From Dioscorea cayenensis subsp. rotundata (lineage: Eukaryota > Streptophyta > Magnoliopsida > Dioscoreales > Dioscoreaceae): a stretch of 64,000 bases of DNA. Location of the stretch: NCBI RefSeq assembly GCF_009730915.1, contig NC_052478.1, forward strand, positions 21,928,387 to 21,992,386, read 5' to 3'. Numbering within the stretch: position 1 is the first letter of the stretch; every line of letters starts with the position of its first letter. Under the pieces are notes generated by a model, which was not told where the DNA came from, ran no database searches, and saw only the letters and a program-made list of their open reading frames with translations. A program made the position numbers and the translations under genes. This document shows, one piece after another, positions 23,962-35,436 of the stretch.

Positions 23962-26623
23962 ATGCGGCGGAGGGCGCCCGAGTTCCGGCGGTCCTCCAGG
24001 AAGAAGCTTTCGGATTGGATCTGGTGGCTTCTGGGTTTCTTTATTGTCGCAGGACTCGTGCTCTTCATCGTCCACCATCGCCATGAAAGTACATTCGAGC
24101 CCCCAATCAAGGTCCCTGACTTTGTCCCTGGTTTATGCTTAATTTTTCTCTTATGTTTTCTTTCATTCTTTATCATGTGATGTGAGTTAAAAAATTGCTT
24201 CTTGGAATTGTATCCTAATGATTAAATCTCATTTGGTTTTTATGATTTTTATCAACTCATTGTGTTGAATTAGATTTGATGATTGAGTCGTCACTGTCCA
24301 AGTGAAGTACTTGTACTAACTTTGGATTCTTAAATTTCATCATTTTGATGGTTTATCTTTTTCTGGTAGATGATTATGTGCTGTTGTAGGAAGGGAAAAC
24401 TTTCACTTGTGTAACTGATATTTGTAGTAAATTTTCATATTGTTTTCATGGAAACTGAAGAGAATAAGAGTACTTTGTATTGAGCATGTTAGCAATGCTT
24501 TTATTGGCTTAAATTGTATTGAAATCATGTTTCAATGACAAATTAGAAGATGAAATCTACCTGCACACTACTCTAGAAGATACCGAGGTTGCTGTGGGTG
24601 TAAAATCTCCCAGATATTTTTTTTTTGTCTCTTTCACATTGTTGTGGCCATTTGCTATTTGTTGCTTCTAGTCCTTAGTAATGTTCATACGAATGTCATA
24701 ATTTGGTTTTTCAGAGAAGCGAATGTTAATTAATTTCCGTGTTTAACTCTCTGTTTTGATGGAAGGTATTGATCATTCATATTTTCCTAAGCATGAAATA
24801 GTAGTTTCTATTTTTTCTCCCATTATTTTGACCCATTCAAGCACTTAATCATGCATATAGTAAATGGTAATTGACAAAGAAATGCCCTAGGATTGGTTAA
24901 CCCAAATTATGTTTGTTGAGCCTTCCCTTGATATTTTGTTTTTTTGTTTTTTCTTCTTGCCTTCTAGAATAGAGCCCTGCAATTGAAGAGGTTCTTTGTC
25001 ATTCATGGCTTTGTTGCCTTGCTGCAGTTTGAAAATACAAAGTAGTCAAATTTTCTTTTTTCTGATTCATGAAAGACTTTATTCTGGAATTCAATGATAA
25101 GTTAAAATTATGAGTTTGTATTATGCATCATTGTTTCTCACTCTATTACTTGTTGATCTTTTCAGGATGTGAATACCAAATTTGAAGATGCTTCTCAGGA
25201 AAGTGTAAATTTCACACAAGAACTTGTAAGCAGTACCTCCTTTGCTAGGCAACTGATTGACCAAATGACGCTTGCCAAAGCTTATGTCATCATTGCAAAA
25301 GAGCGGAGTAATGCCCAACTTGCTTGGGAGCTCAGCTCACAGATCAGGAAGTGCCAAAGATTGCTCTCTCAAGCAGCTGTGAGGGGGAAATCCGTCACCC
25401 TGGAAGAAGCCCACCCAGTTGTTAGTCGCTTATCAGAGCTGATTTACAGGTCCCGAGATAACCATTATGATATCAGTACCATGATTGTTACACTCAAGAA
25501 GCATTCCCAAGCTCTCGAAGAACGGGCAATAGCAGCAACAGTGCAAAGCGCTGAATTTGGTCAATTGGCTGCTGAATCCTTGCCAAAATATCTCCACTGC
25601 CTGAACATCAAACTGACCATGGATTGGTTCGAAAACCTGAAGCTCAAAAAACTTGCTGATGAGCAGAGAAATTCTCCACGACTTGTCGACATCAACCTGT
25701 ACCATTTCTGCATATTCTCAGATAATGTGCTGGCAACATCTGTTGTCATCAATTCCACCGTATCAAATTCTGATCATCCGCAACAGCTTGTGTTTCATGT
25801 GGTCACAGATGCAGTCAATTACTATGCCATGAAGGCTTGGTTTCTGAGGAATAATTTCCAAGGATGCACAGTAGACATCCAGAACATTGATGATTTTTCT
25901 TGGCTGAATGCCTCTTATTCTCCAATGGTGAAACGGTTGCTGAATGAAGAAACCCAGCATCAGTATTTGAGTGGAGTTACAGCAGGTGAAAATGAAGACT
26001 TGAAATTTAGGAGCCCAAAATTTGTGTCTTTGCTAAACCACCTGCGCTTCTACATCCCGGAAGTATACCCATATTTGGAGAAGGTGGTATTTCTGGACGA
26101 TGATGTTGTGGTGCAAAAGGATCTAACTCCTCTATTTTCTTTGGATTTGCATGGAAATGTGATGGGAGCTGTGGAGACTTGCCTGGAGGCATTCCACCGA
26201 TTTTACAAGTATCTAAATTTCTCCAATCCTTTGATTAGCTCAAAATTTGATCCGCAGGCTTGCGGGTGGGCATTTGGTGTGAATGTCTTCGACCTAGCAG
26301 CATGGAAGAAGGCAAACGTGACTGGACGGTATCACTACTGGCTAGAACAGAATTCAGACCAGTTGCTTTGGAAGAAGGGGGCTCTCCCTCCCGGTCTCCT
26401 GGTGTTTTACGGGTTGATGGAGCCACTTGATCGGAGATGGCATGTCTTGGGATTGGGCTATGACATGGAGGTAGATGATAGGTTAATAGATAGTGCCGCC
26501 GTTGCACATTTTAATGGAAATATGAAGCCATGGCAGAAGTTAGCTATCAGTAGGTACAAACATTTGTGGCAACAGTATATTAATCTCTCCAACACGCATC
26601 TTCAAGACTGCATCATGAATTGA
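23962..26623 (+). CDS. GAUT11-like: Galacturonosyltransferase of the GAUT family (GAUT11-like)
   Basis: Golgi type II membrane glycosyltransferase (CAZy GT8) that builds homogalacturonan of pectin from UDP-GalA. Two coding exons: 23962-24111 and 25166-26623, 1608 nt, 535 aa, matching the ~537 aa of Arabidopsis GAUT11. The N-terminus is basic (MRRRAPEFRRSSRKK) followed by a signal anchor (WIWWLLGFFIVAGLVLFIVH, about 23-42). The stem has AKAYVIIAKERSNAQLAWEL. The catalytic domain begins at NLYHFCIFSDNVLATSVV, contains HLRFYIPEVYPYLEKVVFLD followed by DDVVVQKDL (the metal-binding DxD motif), NFSNPLISSKFDPQACGWAF, LPPGLLVFYG, and HFNGNMKPW near the end. All key motifs are present. The 1.05-kb intron sits just after the membrane anchor. 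Confidence 0.95.
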
Positions 26624-27414
26624 AGCATTACACCCTGAAAATTCTTCTACGATGTACTCTCAATACTCTTATCGGTTCATATTAGAGAAGTGCATCACTC
26701 TTCTTGTTTTCATTGTTTGTGAATGTAAAAGGAACATGTACATGAGAAAGTAACTCTACCTCACACCTAGTGAGGTTTGATTTTGGAAAATGTAATAATC
26801 TCACTGTTAGATGGTTTTGTATTGCATTACAGAGGATCAGTTCCTGATGTTATTCTTTTTCAGGGTTCTGTACATTGCTCTAGTGGTTTGATGTGCAAGT
26901 TTTTGCTGCCAAACTACCTTGAATTGATTGCCAGATTTGAAAATTTTCCCCTCTTCAATGATAATATTAATTGCTCGAATTCCTAATTTTGCTATGTCTT
27001 GTTGACTCTGAATTCAATGATAATATTTTCAAACTGTGCAGGACCTATCAGTTTCAAGGAATTGAACGGACAAGGATATCATGCAGGATGATCTCTCTCA
27101 AAAGCAGATAAGTTGCATTGCATCCTGTGAAAGACGAGAAGGATGACCAACCTTTAAAGCAGCTCATGAAACACCAACCTCATATATACAAACAACTCAT
27201 TTGCTTTTCCTGAATGACCACTACCGCATTGCCATTTACTGCTGCTGGTTTGCAGTTGCAATGCTTTGCACATGAGCTCAGTTAAGGAACTCTCATGATA
27301 TGTTGAGCTTCCAGCTGAAAAAGAAAGCTTGCTGACCATAAAACTCTCTCTATATATAGAACTGAACCAGAATGCAGGGAATCCACAGCATAGTGACAAG
27401 GTGTGTTGAATCCA
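26624..27414. other. GAUT 3' region and leader of the Ole e 1-like gene
   Basis: AT-rich with no coding evidence. An acceptor-like site near 27041 (TGTGCAG) suggests possible 3' UTR or 5' leader splicing. No repeats of note. Confidence 0.4.
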
Positions 27415-28486
27415 ATGATGGGAGTGTCTTTCAAACTCTTCAGCTTACTAATCCTTGCAGGTATCATCTTTCACGGTTCTGCTGCTCGTCATGACCTCCC
27501 GAGAGCAATGGTGGTCGGAACTGTATATTGTGATACCTGCTTTCACAATGCACCCTCAAAGTCCAGCCATCTGATCACAGGTATGTTTGTCCGATCAAAA
27601 TTACACTTCACCAGAAGTAAAAAGTATATATTTTTGAATAAACACAAACTGATTATTAACCATAGGTGCAACTGTTGCGGTTGAATGTGCTCCGAGTTTC
27701 CGAGAGGAGGTGAAGACGAACGAGCAAGGGGAGTTCCAGGTAAACCTGCCGGCGGAGGTCAGCAAACACATCAAGAGAATAAAGGCATGCTCTGTGAAGC
27801 TGATCAGCAGCAATGAACCATTCTGTGCAGTGGCTTCTTCAGCTACCTCAACTACACTCCGGCACCTCAAATCCAAGAACAAGAGTGTTCATGTCTTCTC
27901 AGCAGGATTCTTCACATTCAAACCATTGAAGCAACCTGAAGTTTGCTACCAGAAACCAAAGTTTGATTCTATGAAGTTTGCTCCTTTTACAGGCTTACCA
28001 CCTTTTCAATTGAACCTGCCTCCTCTTCCTCAACTATTGCCGCCATTACCAAGTCTTCCAAGTTTGCCACCTCTGCCAATCTTAGGACAACCAATACCCG
28101 GTGCAGCTACAGGTACTGGTCCAGGCTCAGTTCCAGTTCCAGTTCCAGTTCCAGTTCCAGTTCCCGCCAAACAGGATGAACAAAAGCAAAACCAGTCAGC
28201 ATTATTTCTTCCAAATCCCCCACCAGTGCCTGCCATTGGAGGAAGAACACTACCACCACCTCCATTGAGACAAACTGTCATTTTGGCTCCACCACCACCC
28301 AGTCTTCCTGGACTCCCATTTCAAACAACACCGCCGCCGCCACTCCGCAATAATTTGCCGCCATTTCCCTTTCCATCTACACCAACACCACCAAATGCAG
28401 GCTTCCGTCTCCCACCATTCCAATTTCCTACAAATCTCCCATTCCCAGGGTCCCCACCAAGTTCTCCAAGAAAACTGTCACCATGA
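27415..28486 (+). CDS. Secreted Ole e 1-domain, proline-rich cell-wall protein
   Basis: Two exons, 27415-27580 and 27666-28486; 987 nt, 328 aa. It opens with a signal peptide (FKLFSLLILAGIIFHGSAA). The Pollen Ole e 1/extensin-like domain follows (VVGTVYCDTCF, then GATVAVECAPSFREEVKTNE, GEFQVNLP, and paired Cys), about residues 30-165. A Pro-rich tail of about 160 residues (PPLPQLL, PSLPSLPPLP, a PV repeat, PPPPLR) resembles hydroxyproline-rich wall proteins. Role: extracellular matrix or wall protein, inferred from the domain. The PV repeat is coded by a hexanucleotide tandem repeat. Two ATGs in a row begin the frame. Confidence 0.85.
28121..28164 (+). repeat. In-frame hexanucleotide repeat coding (PV)n
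   Basis: CCAGTT is repeated seven times in register with the codons, giving alternating Pro-Val in the wall protein's tail. Slippage here would change the length but not the frame. Confidence 0.9.
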
Positions 28487-29238
28487 GTGAATTTCGGTTA
28501 CTTGTTTCAATAGTAACCTTTTTGCTGCATACATCAATCTGATCAGTTATGTACTGACTAGTACATGTATCTCTATGCATCAGTAGTTTCTGTTTAAAAT
28601 AAACAATGAATAAGTGAAAAACTAATATCATCAATAAAGGTCCTGAACAAGGACAAAAACACGCTTCAAATCACTCACCACAACCTTAGAAACATTGGTC
28701 CACAAGCACTTGATAATGAGGAACAGAAGGGCGTCTTTACTAGCAATGGTGGGTTGGTGACTGGGTGGTCCATCCCACAAGCTAATGGCCAACTGGATGC
28801 GCACAAGAAGTCCCTGTCTGTGGCCACTGCTTTCCAATTAATTTTCAACATCACCAAAGAAATCACTGAGAAAACACCAGATAATTCAAAGGAAAAAACA
28901 AGGCTGTGCCATGAAAAGATAGATAACATCACATGTTACAGTAATCTGCCAAATATTAGGATTTACAGTGATGCATGATTCATATATTTACAAAATGTAA
29001 GTTTCTGTACATGTTTGATCTTTTCCTTCAGACTACTATTCCTAATCTGAAGGAATTGACTACAATGCAACACAATGCTGAAGAGGCCAGTGTACAAATA
29101 CTGTGCAAGTATACACCTGGTTTATTCTCTCATTCATTTACGCTAAATTTGACACAACAACAGTGTGTTTGTATGATGACATTTGCAGCAATGAAGGACT
29201 ATGTACACAAGTGGATTATACCAATCTAAAAGAGAGAC
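28487..29238. other. Spacer between convergent Ole e 1-like and ACR genes
   Basis: Holds both 3' UTRs. The stretch 28640-28980 is less AT-rich and open on both strands for 60-85 codons, but no family is recognisable. Confidence 0.4.
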
Positions 29239-31886
29239 CTAACCAAAGCCGAAATTATAGAAAGGACGTGATTTGAAAAGGCTACCAAAGAGGAAACGTG
29301 GGGGGGACTCCTGAGGAGGAGATTTGGGGCATTTGTAGTGATCCTTGACTTGGAGTATAGTCTGGCCAATTGCCTGTCTTATGGCACTAATGATCTTTGA
29401 ATCAACGGGATACCCTGCAGCATCACGAACATAGAAAGTATTAACTGCTTTGCCTCCTCTAGTTGTGATTTCTGCTCTAGTGACCGTCAAGCTGTTTTCA
29501 CGGAAGATTCGAGTGACTTCAGATAATAAACCAATTTTATCACCTGTGCACAGCTCTAGCTTCAAACCCTGCAAACCATTTAAGTTGTATACACGTCAAC
29601 ACACCCAAATGCCCATAATTGCAGAACATTCAGCATAACCATCGATAGAAAAAGCATCTACATGCTGATTTGACATTCACTAGTCCACTTTCTAATCAAA
29701 ATGCACCTTTTAATTGACTTTAGTCCATAAATAAATGCCAACAATCAGCAAACTGTGAACAAAATTTCAAAATCAGCAGTTGGTTTGACACGGGATCACT
29801 ATTCATTATTCTTGCTTACGGGATGAGGTAAGGTTAATAGAAAACAGTTTAAATCATGATGAATTACTGGTGCACGGTGCACCGAATATATAGCAATAAG
29901 AAAAGACTGAACCAACCACAAAGAGTATAATGAAACAATTAAAAAAAAACGTTTCAATCATGCTGCATAGTTGGTGCATATATCAGCGGGAATCAGGGCT
30001 TACCTCAGATACTCTCCTCTCAATAGCAGCTTCAAGGCATTGTGCTACTCGCCTTCTCTCAGCTTCTGAGTTGACAGGTGATCCATCTATGTGCTTAATA
30101 TAAAACTCCTTCAGGACCACATACAAGAAGAAAACGAAATGAATGATAATTGTGAAAAATGATGGGATAAAAATCACATAGGTGAATGAACAACACATGC
30201 AAGTTACAATGTGGAATACCTGGTAGGCTTCAGGTTTCTCTGCATCAACATTCCCATGGAAAACAACATATTGCATGTCCGTCAATGTGCAAACCGTGTC
30301 AAAGAGAAGCTTTGGCCTATCCTTACATCGAATTGTGACCAAGGAGTAATCCTTATCATACCATTTGACAACAGTCACATTAGGCCTTGCATTACCACTT
30401 GGAGAATCCTGACCAGACCTCTCATAATCTCGATCGGCCAACATCAACTGGTGAAGCCTCCGATCTGTGTGTGTGACCCCCATAGCCACAGCTGTCTTGG
30501 CTCCACGAGTCTTATTGCTTCCCTTAAGTACATTGCAGAGGAGCTCTTTGATTTTATAAAGCCTTTCTGGATCTGTAATAGCTAAACCAGTTGCATCATC
30601 TGTCACATGCATTACGGCAGCAGCCCTGTCATTGTGAGTCCAGACTTCAGCATTCACCACATTGCACTTTAAATCAGTGAGCACAGCACTCACTTCAGAC
30701 AGCAATCCTGGTCTGTCTGTCCCAGATAGCTCAATGGATGTATGGTTCACAGAAGGTGCTACATCCACCAATCGTCTCCGAGAAGATATGAAACAGGAAT
30801 CTGATTCCAATGACTGTTCAATCAATGAATCGAATGTCAAGTGGCATGATGCAAGAAAAGGTGAAGCACAAGAATGTAATGAATATTCTACCTTGCGGAT
30901 ATAATCAACAATTCCACTTGTTGTAGCTTCATCACTAAGCTTCTTCCCATCTCGATCGGTAACATTGAAAACTATCAGAAATCCAAGAATAAGGTTCGGA
31001 TATAAGAATAAAAAAAAAAAATTCAAACAGAATAAAAAAAGGAGGCATAATTATCAAAATTTTGCTTTTTGGGCGATTATTACCATCCATGAACCACCCT
31101 CCATCAGAGGTTATATATGCTTTCTTTATGATTAGATTCAGGTCCGTGAGGACCTGAACTACTTCCAAAAGGATTCCATACTTGTTTGCGCTATCAACCT
31201 ATATGACACGTAATATAGCAAATTCAGAATTTTTCAGTAAAGAATACTAAGAAAGATGTCTTCCGCTCAAAATGAGTGCATATATATGTATGTAAATGAG
31301 AACGAGAAGAGACAAACAACACTAACCCTAACAATAGTTGCAGTGGTGCTAGTTTCATTGTCAATCACAACCCTGAGGAGAAGAAAAAAACATTAGAAAA
31401 TATATAATTTTCCAGAAAACCAGCTGGAACATTGAAAAAAAAACTGGATAAATTTTGAATCAGTGTATGAGACAGACCTCGGTGGATTCATTAGTTGAAT
31501 GAACTTCTCATACTCATCATCACTATCCCAAGAACAGCTCAGATCTGCTTCTGAATCAAAAGAAGAAAAAAAAAAACTTTTTTTTATTACTCCGTGAAAT
31601 CTTTTGAAAATGAATTAAAAGAAAAGAGTTCTTAAAAGGTAACAAGTAAAGAATTCACAATAAAACTCCAAAATCACAACATCTATGAACAATAACCAGA
31701 GCCTTAAAAAGAAGAAGAAAAAAAAAAAAACAATAAAACATCAGCAGATTCAAATTGCAGCATTCGAATGGAAAATGAACGGAACTTGTTGAGCTTCCTA
31801 TCAATCTAATACATTAATCATTGATGATTTCATAGCACATACCAAAAAAACTCCCATCCAAAGAGAAAGAAGAGAAAAGTACCCAT
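29239..31886 (-). CDS. ACR-like: ACT domain repeat protein (ACR4/ACR5-like)
   Basis: Seven exons from the start codon leftward: 31883-31886 (ATG plus one base), 31478-31550, 31327-31372, 31084-31198, 30220-30971, 30004-30108, 29239-29568; 1425 nt, 474 aa. The N-terminus [18 protein letters not shown] and [20 protein letters not shown] are hallmarks of plant ACR proteins. Four ACT domains follow: [20 protein letters not shown] (about 45-120), [20 protein letters not shown] (about 160-240), [20 protein letters not shown] (about 290-365) and [20 protein letters not shown] (about 370-440). ACT domains bind small ligands, often amino acids; the ACR family is thought to act in amino-acid or nitrogen sensing, with ligands mostly unknown. 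The four-base first exon is inferred from phase and the [10 protein letters not shown] family start. Confidence 0.9.
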
Positions 31887-32164
31887 TAAGAAAAAGGAAG
31901 AGGGAGAGCGAGAGCAAGAGACTCGACAATGGAGATATTTGGAGAAGAAGAAGGACAATGAGAGAGCAGCGAAGCGAGCACGCAGGAAGATCCAAAGACG
32001 AGCAAAGACAACAGCGAGCGTTGAGATTCTCTAGCTTTCAATGACTCGCGCGAATCGGGAATGAACCAAAAGAGAGTTTTTTATTCTTGGAAAGAGAGAA
32101 ACGCTTCTCTCTCTTTTTAGCACCTCTTTCCACCCGCTTGAGCTGCTCTACAAAGGACAACGGA

Positions 32165-32202
<38 letters not shown>

Positions 32203-33062
32203 TATATATAAAAATACTCACTTTTTTTTTTATAAAATTAAAATTCCCAATTTCTTTTAATAATGAATTTAACTTCTCTCCTTAAAATTTCAGGTTAGTA
32301 GAGAACAATGGGCTAACTTTACGTATAATCATCCGTATTTATAATTGAGAAATTTTGAGTTCGAGTCTCTTAGATCATAACTCATTTTTTAAATTTTTTT
32401 ATGAAAATTTTGCATGAGAAATACTTTTTATTCTTCTTTTAAGAATTATATGGTGGGGTTTATTTTTAAGAGGTCAGTCAAACCACTAGTATATATATGT
32501 ACTCATTTATCTTTTACTTTGTTGCTTTGGTTGATTTTATAAAAAGGCAGTTACTCATTAAAAAAAAATTAATTAGAGGGGAAGCATCCAACCAGAAGCA
32601 TGCCAACTTATAACTTTAGGAAATTTAATATTTTTATATATAGAGAGAGAGTTCAAACTTGATGGCACGATTCATTTCAAATGTTTGTTGTCTTGCATCA
32701 TATGATTGAAAATTTGAAACTCAAAAGTCGTCTGTTAATGAAATGCTGGAGAATTTTTCTTTTAAATTTTTTTTTTTAATTTTTAAAGATTAATTATTCT
32801 GATCCAAGAACTGAAAATTTTGGTCAGAAGTGTGCTGCTTGTATGTCATGAGACACGCTTGACAACTTATAAGGCACCAAACTCACAACCAACCATTCAT
32901 TATCTCAACAATCATTTTTAAAATGTTGAAAACCGTAGCTTCTTATTATTTAATTAATTAGAGATTAACCTCTCAAAAAAGTCAAAAGCCCATTATTAAT
33001 TAAAGTCAAAGTCAAACCTTAACAATAGTTTATTATTATTAAACTCATGGACAAACATTTTT
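31887..33062. other. ACR leader/promoter and AT-rich spacer
   Basis: About 31890-32150 is the probable 5' leader and core promoter of the ACR gene. A (TA)n microsatellite covers 32166-32197. The rest to the U2 promoter is AT-rich with no gene. A lone B-box-like GAGTTCGAGTCTC near 32352 could be a SINE relic but is not enough to call. Confidence 0.5.
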
Positions 33063-33114
33063 AGTCCCACATCGACTGAGGATAAGGATGGAGGAAAGGA
33101 GAAGCCTATAAAAT
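33063..33114 (+). promoter_or_regulatory. Pol II snRNA promoter: USE and TATA box
   Basis: AGTCCCACATCG (33063-33074) matches the plant upstream sequence element RTCCCACATCG, and TATAAAAT begins at 33107, leaving 32 bases between them. This wide spacing is the one associated with Pol II transcription of plant snRNA genes, as opposed to the shorter Pol III spacing. The U2 start lies 34 bases after the TATA start. Confidence 0.95.
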
Positions 33115-33140
33115 AAGGGGGTGGGCTTTTAAATGAACTC

Positions 33141-33337
33141 ATACCTTTCTCGGCCTTTTGGCTAAGATCAAGTGTAGTATCTGTTCTTATCAGTTTAATA
33201 TCTGATACGTGGGCCATCGGCCCACTATGATATTAAATTAATTTCTTGTTTGGGGACGGCCCAATCACACTAGCTTGCTAGTGGGGCCCTCGCGTGTCGC
33301 CTTTGCGTTGCACTACTGCATTGGCCTGGCGCATCCC
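33141..33337 (+). ncRNA. U2: U2 spliceosomal snRNA
   Basis: Begins with ATACCTTTCTCGGCC, the conserved U2 5' end, contains the branch-site recognition sequence GTAGTA (33174-33179), the stem-loop GTGGGCCATCGGCCCAC, and the 3' stem-loop region near TTGCACTACTGCATTGG. Length about 197 nt fits plant U2. It forms the snRNP that pairs with intron branch sites. The 3' end is estimated. Promoter elements and body are intact, so this is probably a functional gene copy rather than a retro-pseudogene. Confidence 0.96.
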
Positions 33338-33739
33338 CTCCAAACCATATACTAAAAATTATACTTTTTTTCTTTTTGCATTTGTCACACTTAGTTTTTC
33401 TTCTCTTTTTTACTTATCAGATTAGTTATTAAATAATTTTTTTTAAATTATAAATTTGTTTTTTATTTATATATTAAATAAAAATTTTAAATTTATTTTT
33501 TAATTTAATATATTTGTGTAATAAATCATAAGATTTTAAATAAAAATAATTTTATAGGGATAATTTTAAAAAATAATTGAATAATTTTTATAAAATATAG
33601 ATAATTCTGACAATTAAAAAAGATGAAGGGAATATAATTTTATTATAATATAATAACACCAATAATTATTTACAGTGCTTTATTAAAATTTCTTAATAAT
33701 AAAAAGTAAAAAAAGGTTTAATTAATATTAGAATAGAAA
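33338..33739. other. AT-rich spacer between U2 and NF-YB
   Basis: Very AT-rich (A/T runs throughout). Contains the U2 3' flank and the 3' UTR of the NF-YB gene; no gene seen. Confidence 0.6.
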
Positions 33740-34279
33740 TTAGTTACCCTTCCCGCCCATGCCCAAACCATACATATGGTGGTGTTGCTGCCCGCTATAC
33801 ATCCCTCCACTACCATAACCGCCGCCGGCGCCGCCGCTTACACTGTTCCCTCCTCCGCCGGCACCGCCGCCGTAGCTGTCCTTTTGGTGAGATTGGAAGG
33901 AGGAGGAGGCGCCGGCTTTCTCGCCCTCCATCTCCCGGAACTTGTGAAGATAAACCTTGAGAGGTTCAGCGTACTCTTCAAAGCCTAGAGTTGTCATCGC
34001 CCAAAGGAGATCGTCGCCATTGATGGTCTTGCGCTTCTCGCGTTGGCACTTGTCGGAAGCCTCGCCGGTGATGAAGCTGATGAACTCGGAGACGCACTCT
34101 TGGACTGTCTCCTTGGCGTCTTTGGAGATCTTGGCGTTCGCTGGAAGCCCCTTCTTCATGATCCTGCTTACGTTGGCGATTGGAAGGAACCTATCCTGCT
34201 CTTTCGCTGATGAATGCTCGCTGTTCCCCATGCCATAGCTCGCGTTCTGCCCTCCTGATTCGTTGTCTGAATCCGCCAT
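33740..34279 (-). CDS. NF-YB: Nuclear transcription factor Y subunit B (HAP3/CBF-A type)
   Basis: Intronless, 179 aa. The histone-fold core (about residues 28-118) runs from [20 protein letters not shown] through [40 protein letters not shown] and [20 protein letters not shown]. It dimerises with NF-YC and, with NF-YA, binds CCAAT boxes. The residue before the last turn of the first conserved block is Asp (EQDR) as in non-LEC1-type NF-YBs, so embryo-specific LEC1 function is not expected. The C-terminus is Gly-rich and ends in [14 protein letters not shown], as in NF-YB1/8/10-like proteins. Single-exon structure is normal for this group. Confidence 0.95.
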   Translation of the reverse strand: MADSDNESGGQNASYGMGNSEHSSAKEQDRFLPIANVSRIMKKGLPANAKISKDAKETVQECVSEFISFITGEASDKCQREKRKTINGDDLLWAMTTLGFEEYAEPLKVYLHKFREMEGEKAGASSSFQSHQKDSYGGGAGGGGNSVSGGAGGGYGSGGMYSGQQHHHMYGLGMGGKGN

Positions 34280-35436
34280 CAATCGAATTTGAATTTGAAT
34301 TTGAATTTGAGAAAAAGAGAAACCAAAAAATCACAATTCAAGGATAGGGAAGGCTGGAATTAGGGCAAAAAGTTTGCAAGGTTCCAAAAAGAAGAACTAA
34401 TTAATTCATTGGAAACCCTAAATTGAGGAGAGTTTTTGATATTAGGGCATTGAAGCAGAGTGTGGTTCATTGATTCAGAAAGGAAGAGGCTGAACTGAAG
34501 CGGGGGAAGACGAGACGAAGCTCTAATCTATTAATATCGCATCCACGTGGATGTTAAATAAACCGTTCATTATTCGATAAGATGGGACACGTGGTGCATT
34601 CCGCTTCATCGATGGTTTGGTTTCGATGAAGTGATGATCATGTCCGTCGGTAGTCGGTACCACCACCGAATTAACTTTTCTTAGTTTTAGTTTGTTTAAT
34701 TTTTTAACTATGTACAAAAACATCAAACTGTTGAATTATTTCTGAAATTTTTGTGTCAGTCAGTTCATAAGTGCAACATACCGAAATCTGCATAATATAT
34801 ATATATATATATATATATACTGGAAGAAATCTTAATTAATGTCACAAGAGAATTTAATATAATAAAAAGCAAAAGGTAATCCAATTTTAAAACCATAAAA
34901 ATCAAATTGCAAACATACTTGCCATTCTATCTAATGAGCAATCTAACACAACGTAATCAGCTAAAAATTGAGAATATGATTGTCGGCATAAGATTAAAGA
35001 TTGCAAACTCTGAAACAATACTTGATTATCAACCTATAATTCAAGAGAATCCAACGCAATAGAGCATACACACAAAATAAGGCAACGCGTGAAGAGTGAG
35101 GGAAAATACCCAGTCATCTGAAGTTGGTCTGATAATATATAAAGTAAGAGCAAAAGCAGACAGTAAGAACAAAGTATACTTTGAATTTATGTTAATACAC
35201 AAGAGCATATGACTACTAACCATACTATCCATCAGAAGAATGAAGATGAAGAGACTAGAAATCTATGTTATAAATACATTGTTATGGAAAGAAACTGAGC
35301 CTATCGCTGGTATTACAAGCATCTGATTGTGAACTAACAGTGACTCAGATCACAGAGCAGATGCATAGAATCAAAAGCATTTTTGCGCACATGAACAAAG
35401 TGATTACCATCTGTATGTATGTCGAATTTCACTTAA
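34280..35436. other. NF-YB leader/promoter and DEK 3' flank
   Basis: About 34310-34530 is the likely 5' leader of NF-YB. A (TA)n run lies at about 34794-34819. The remainder is AT-rich and includes the 3' UTR of the DEK gene. No other gene seen. Confidence 0.5.
34285..34309 (-). repeat. Hexamer repeat in the NF-YB 5' leader
   Basis: Four copies of GAATTT (plus-strand reading) directly upstream of the NF-YB start codon. Small microsatellite; no function claimed. Confidence 0.8.

Noticed and set aside
32340-32365. B-box-like GAGTTCGAGTCTC
   Set aside because: A box and tail not found at proper distances, so not called as tRNA or SINE.
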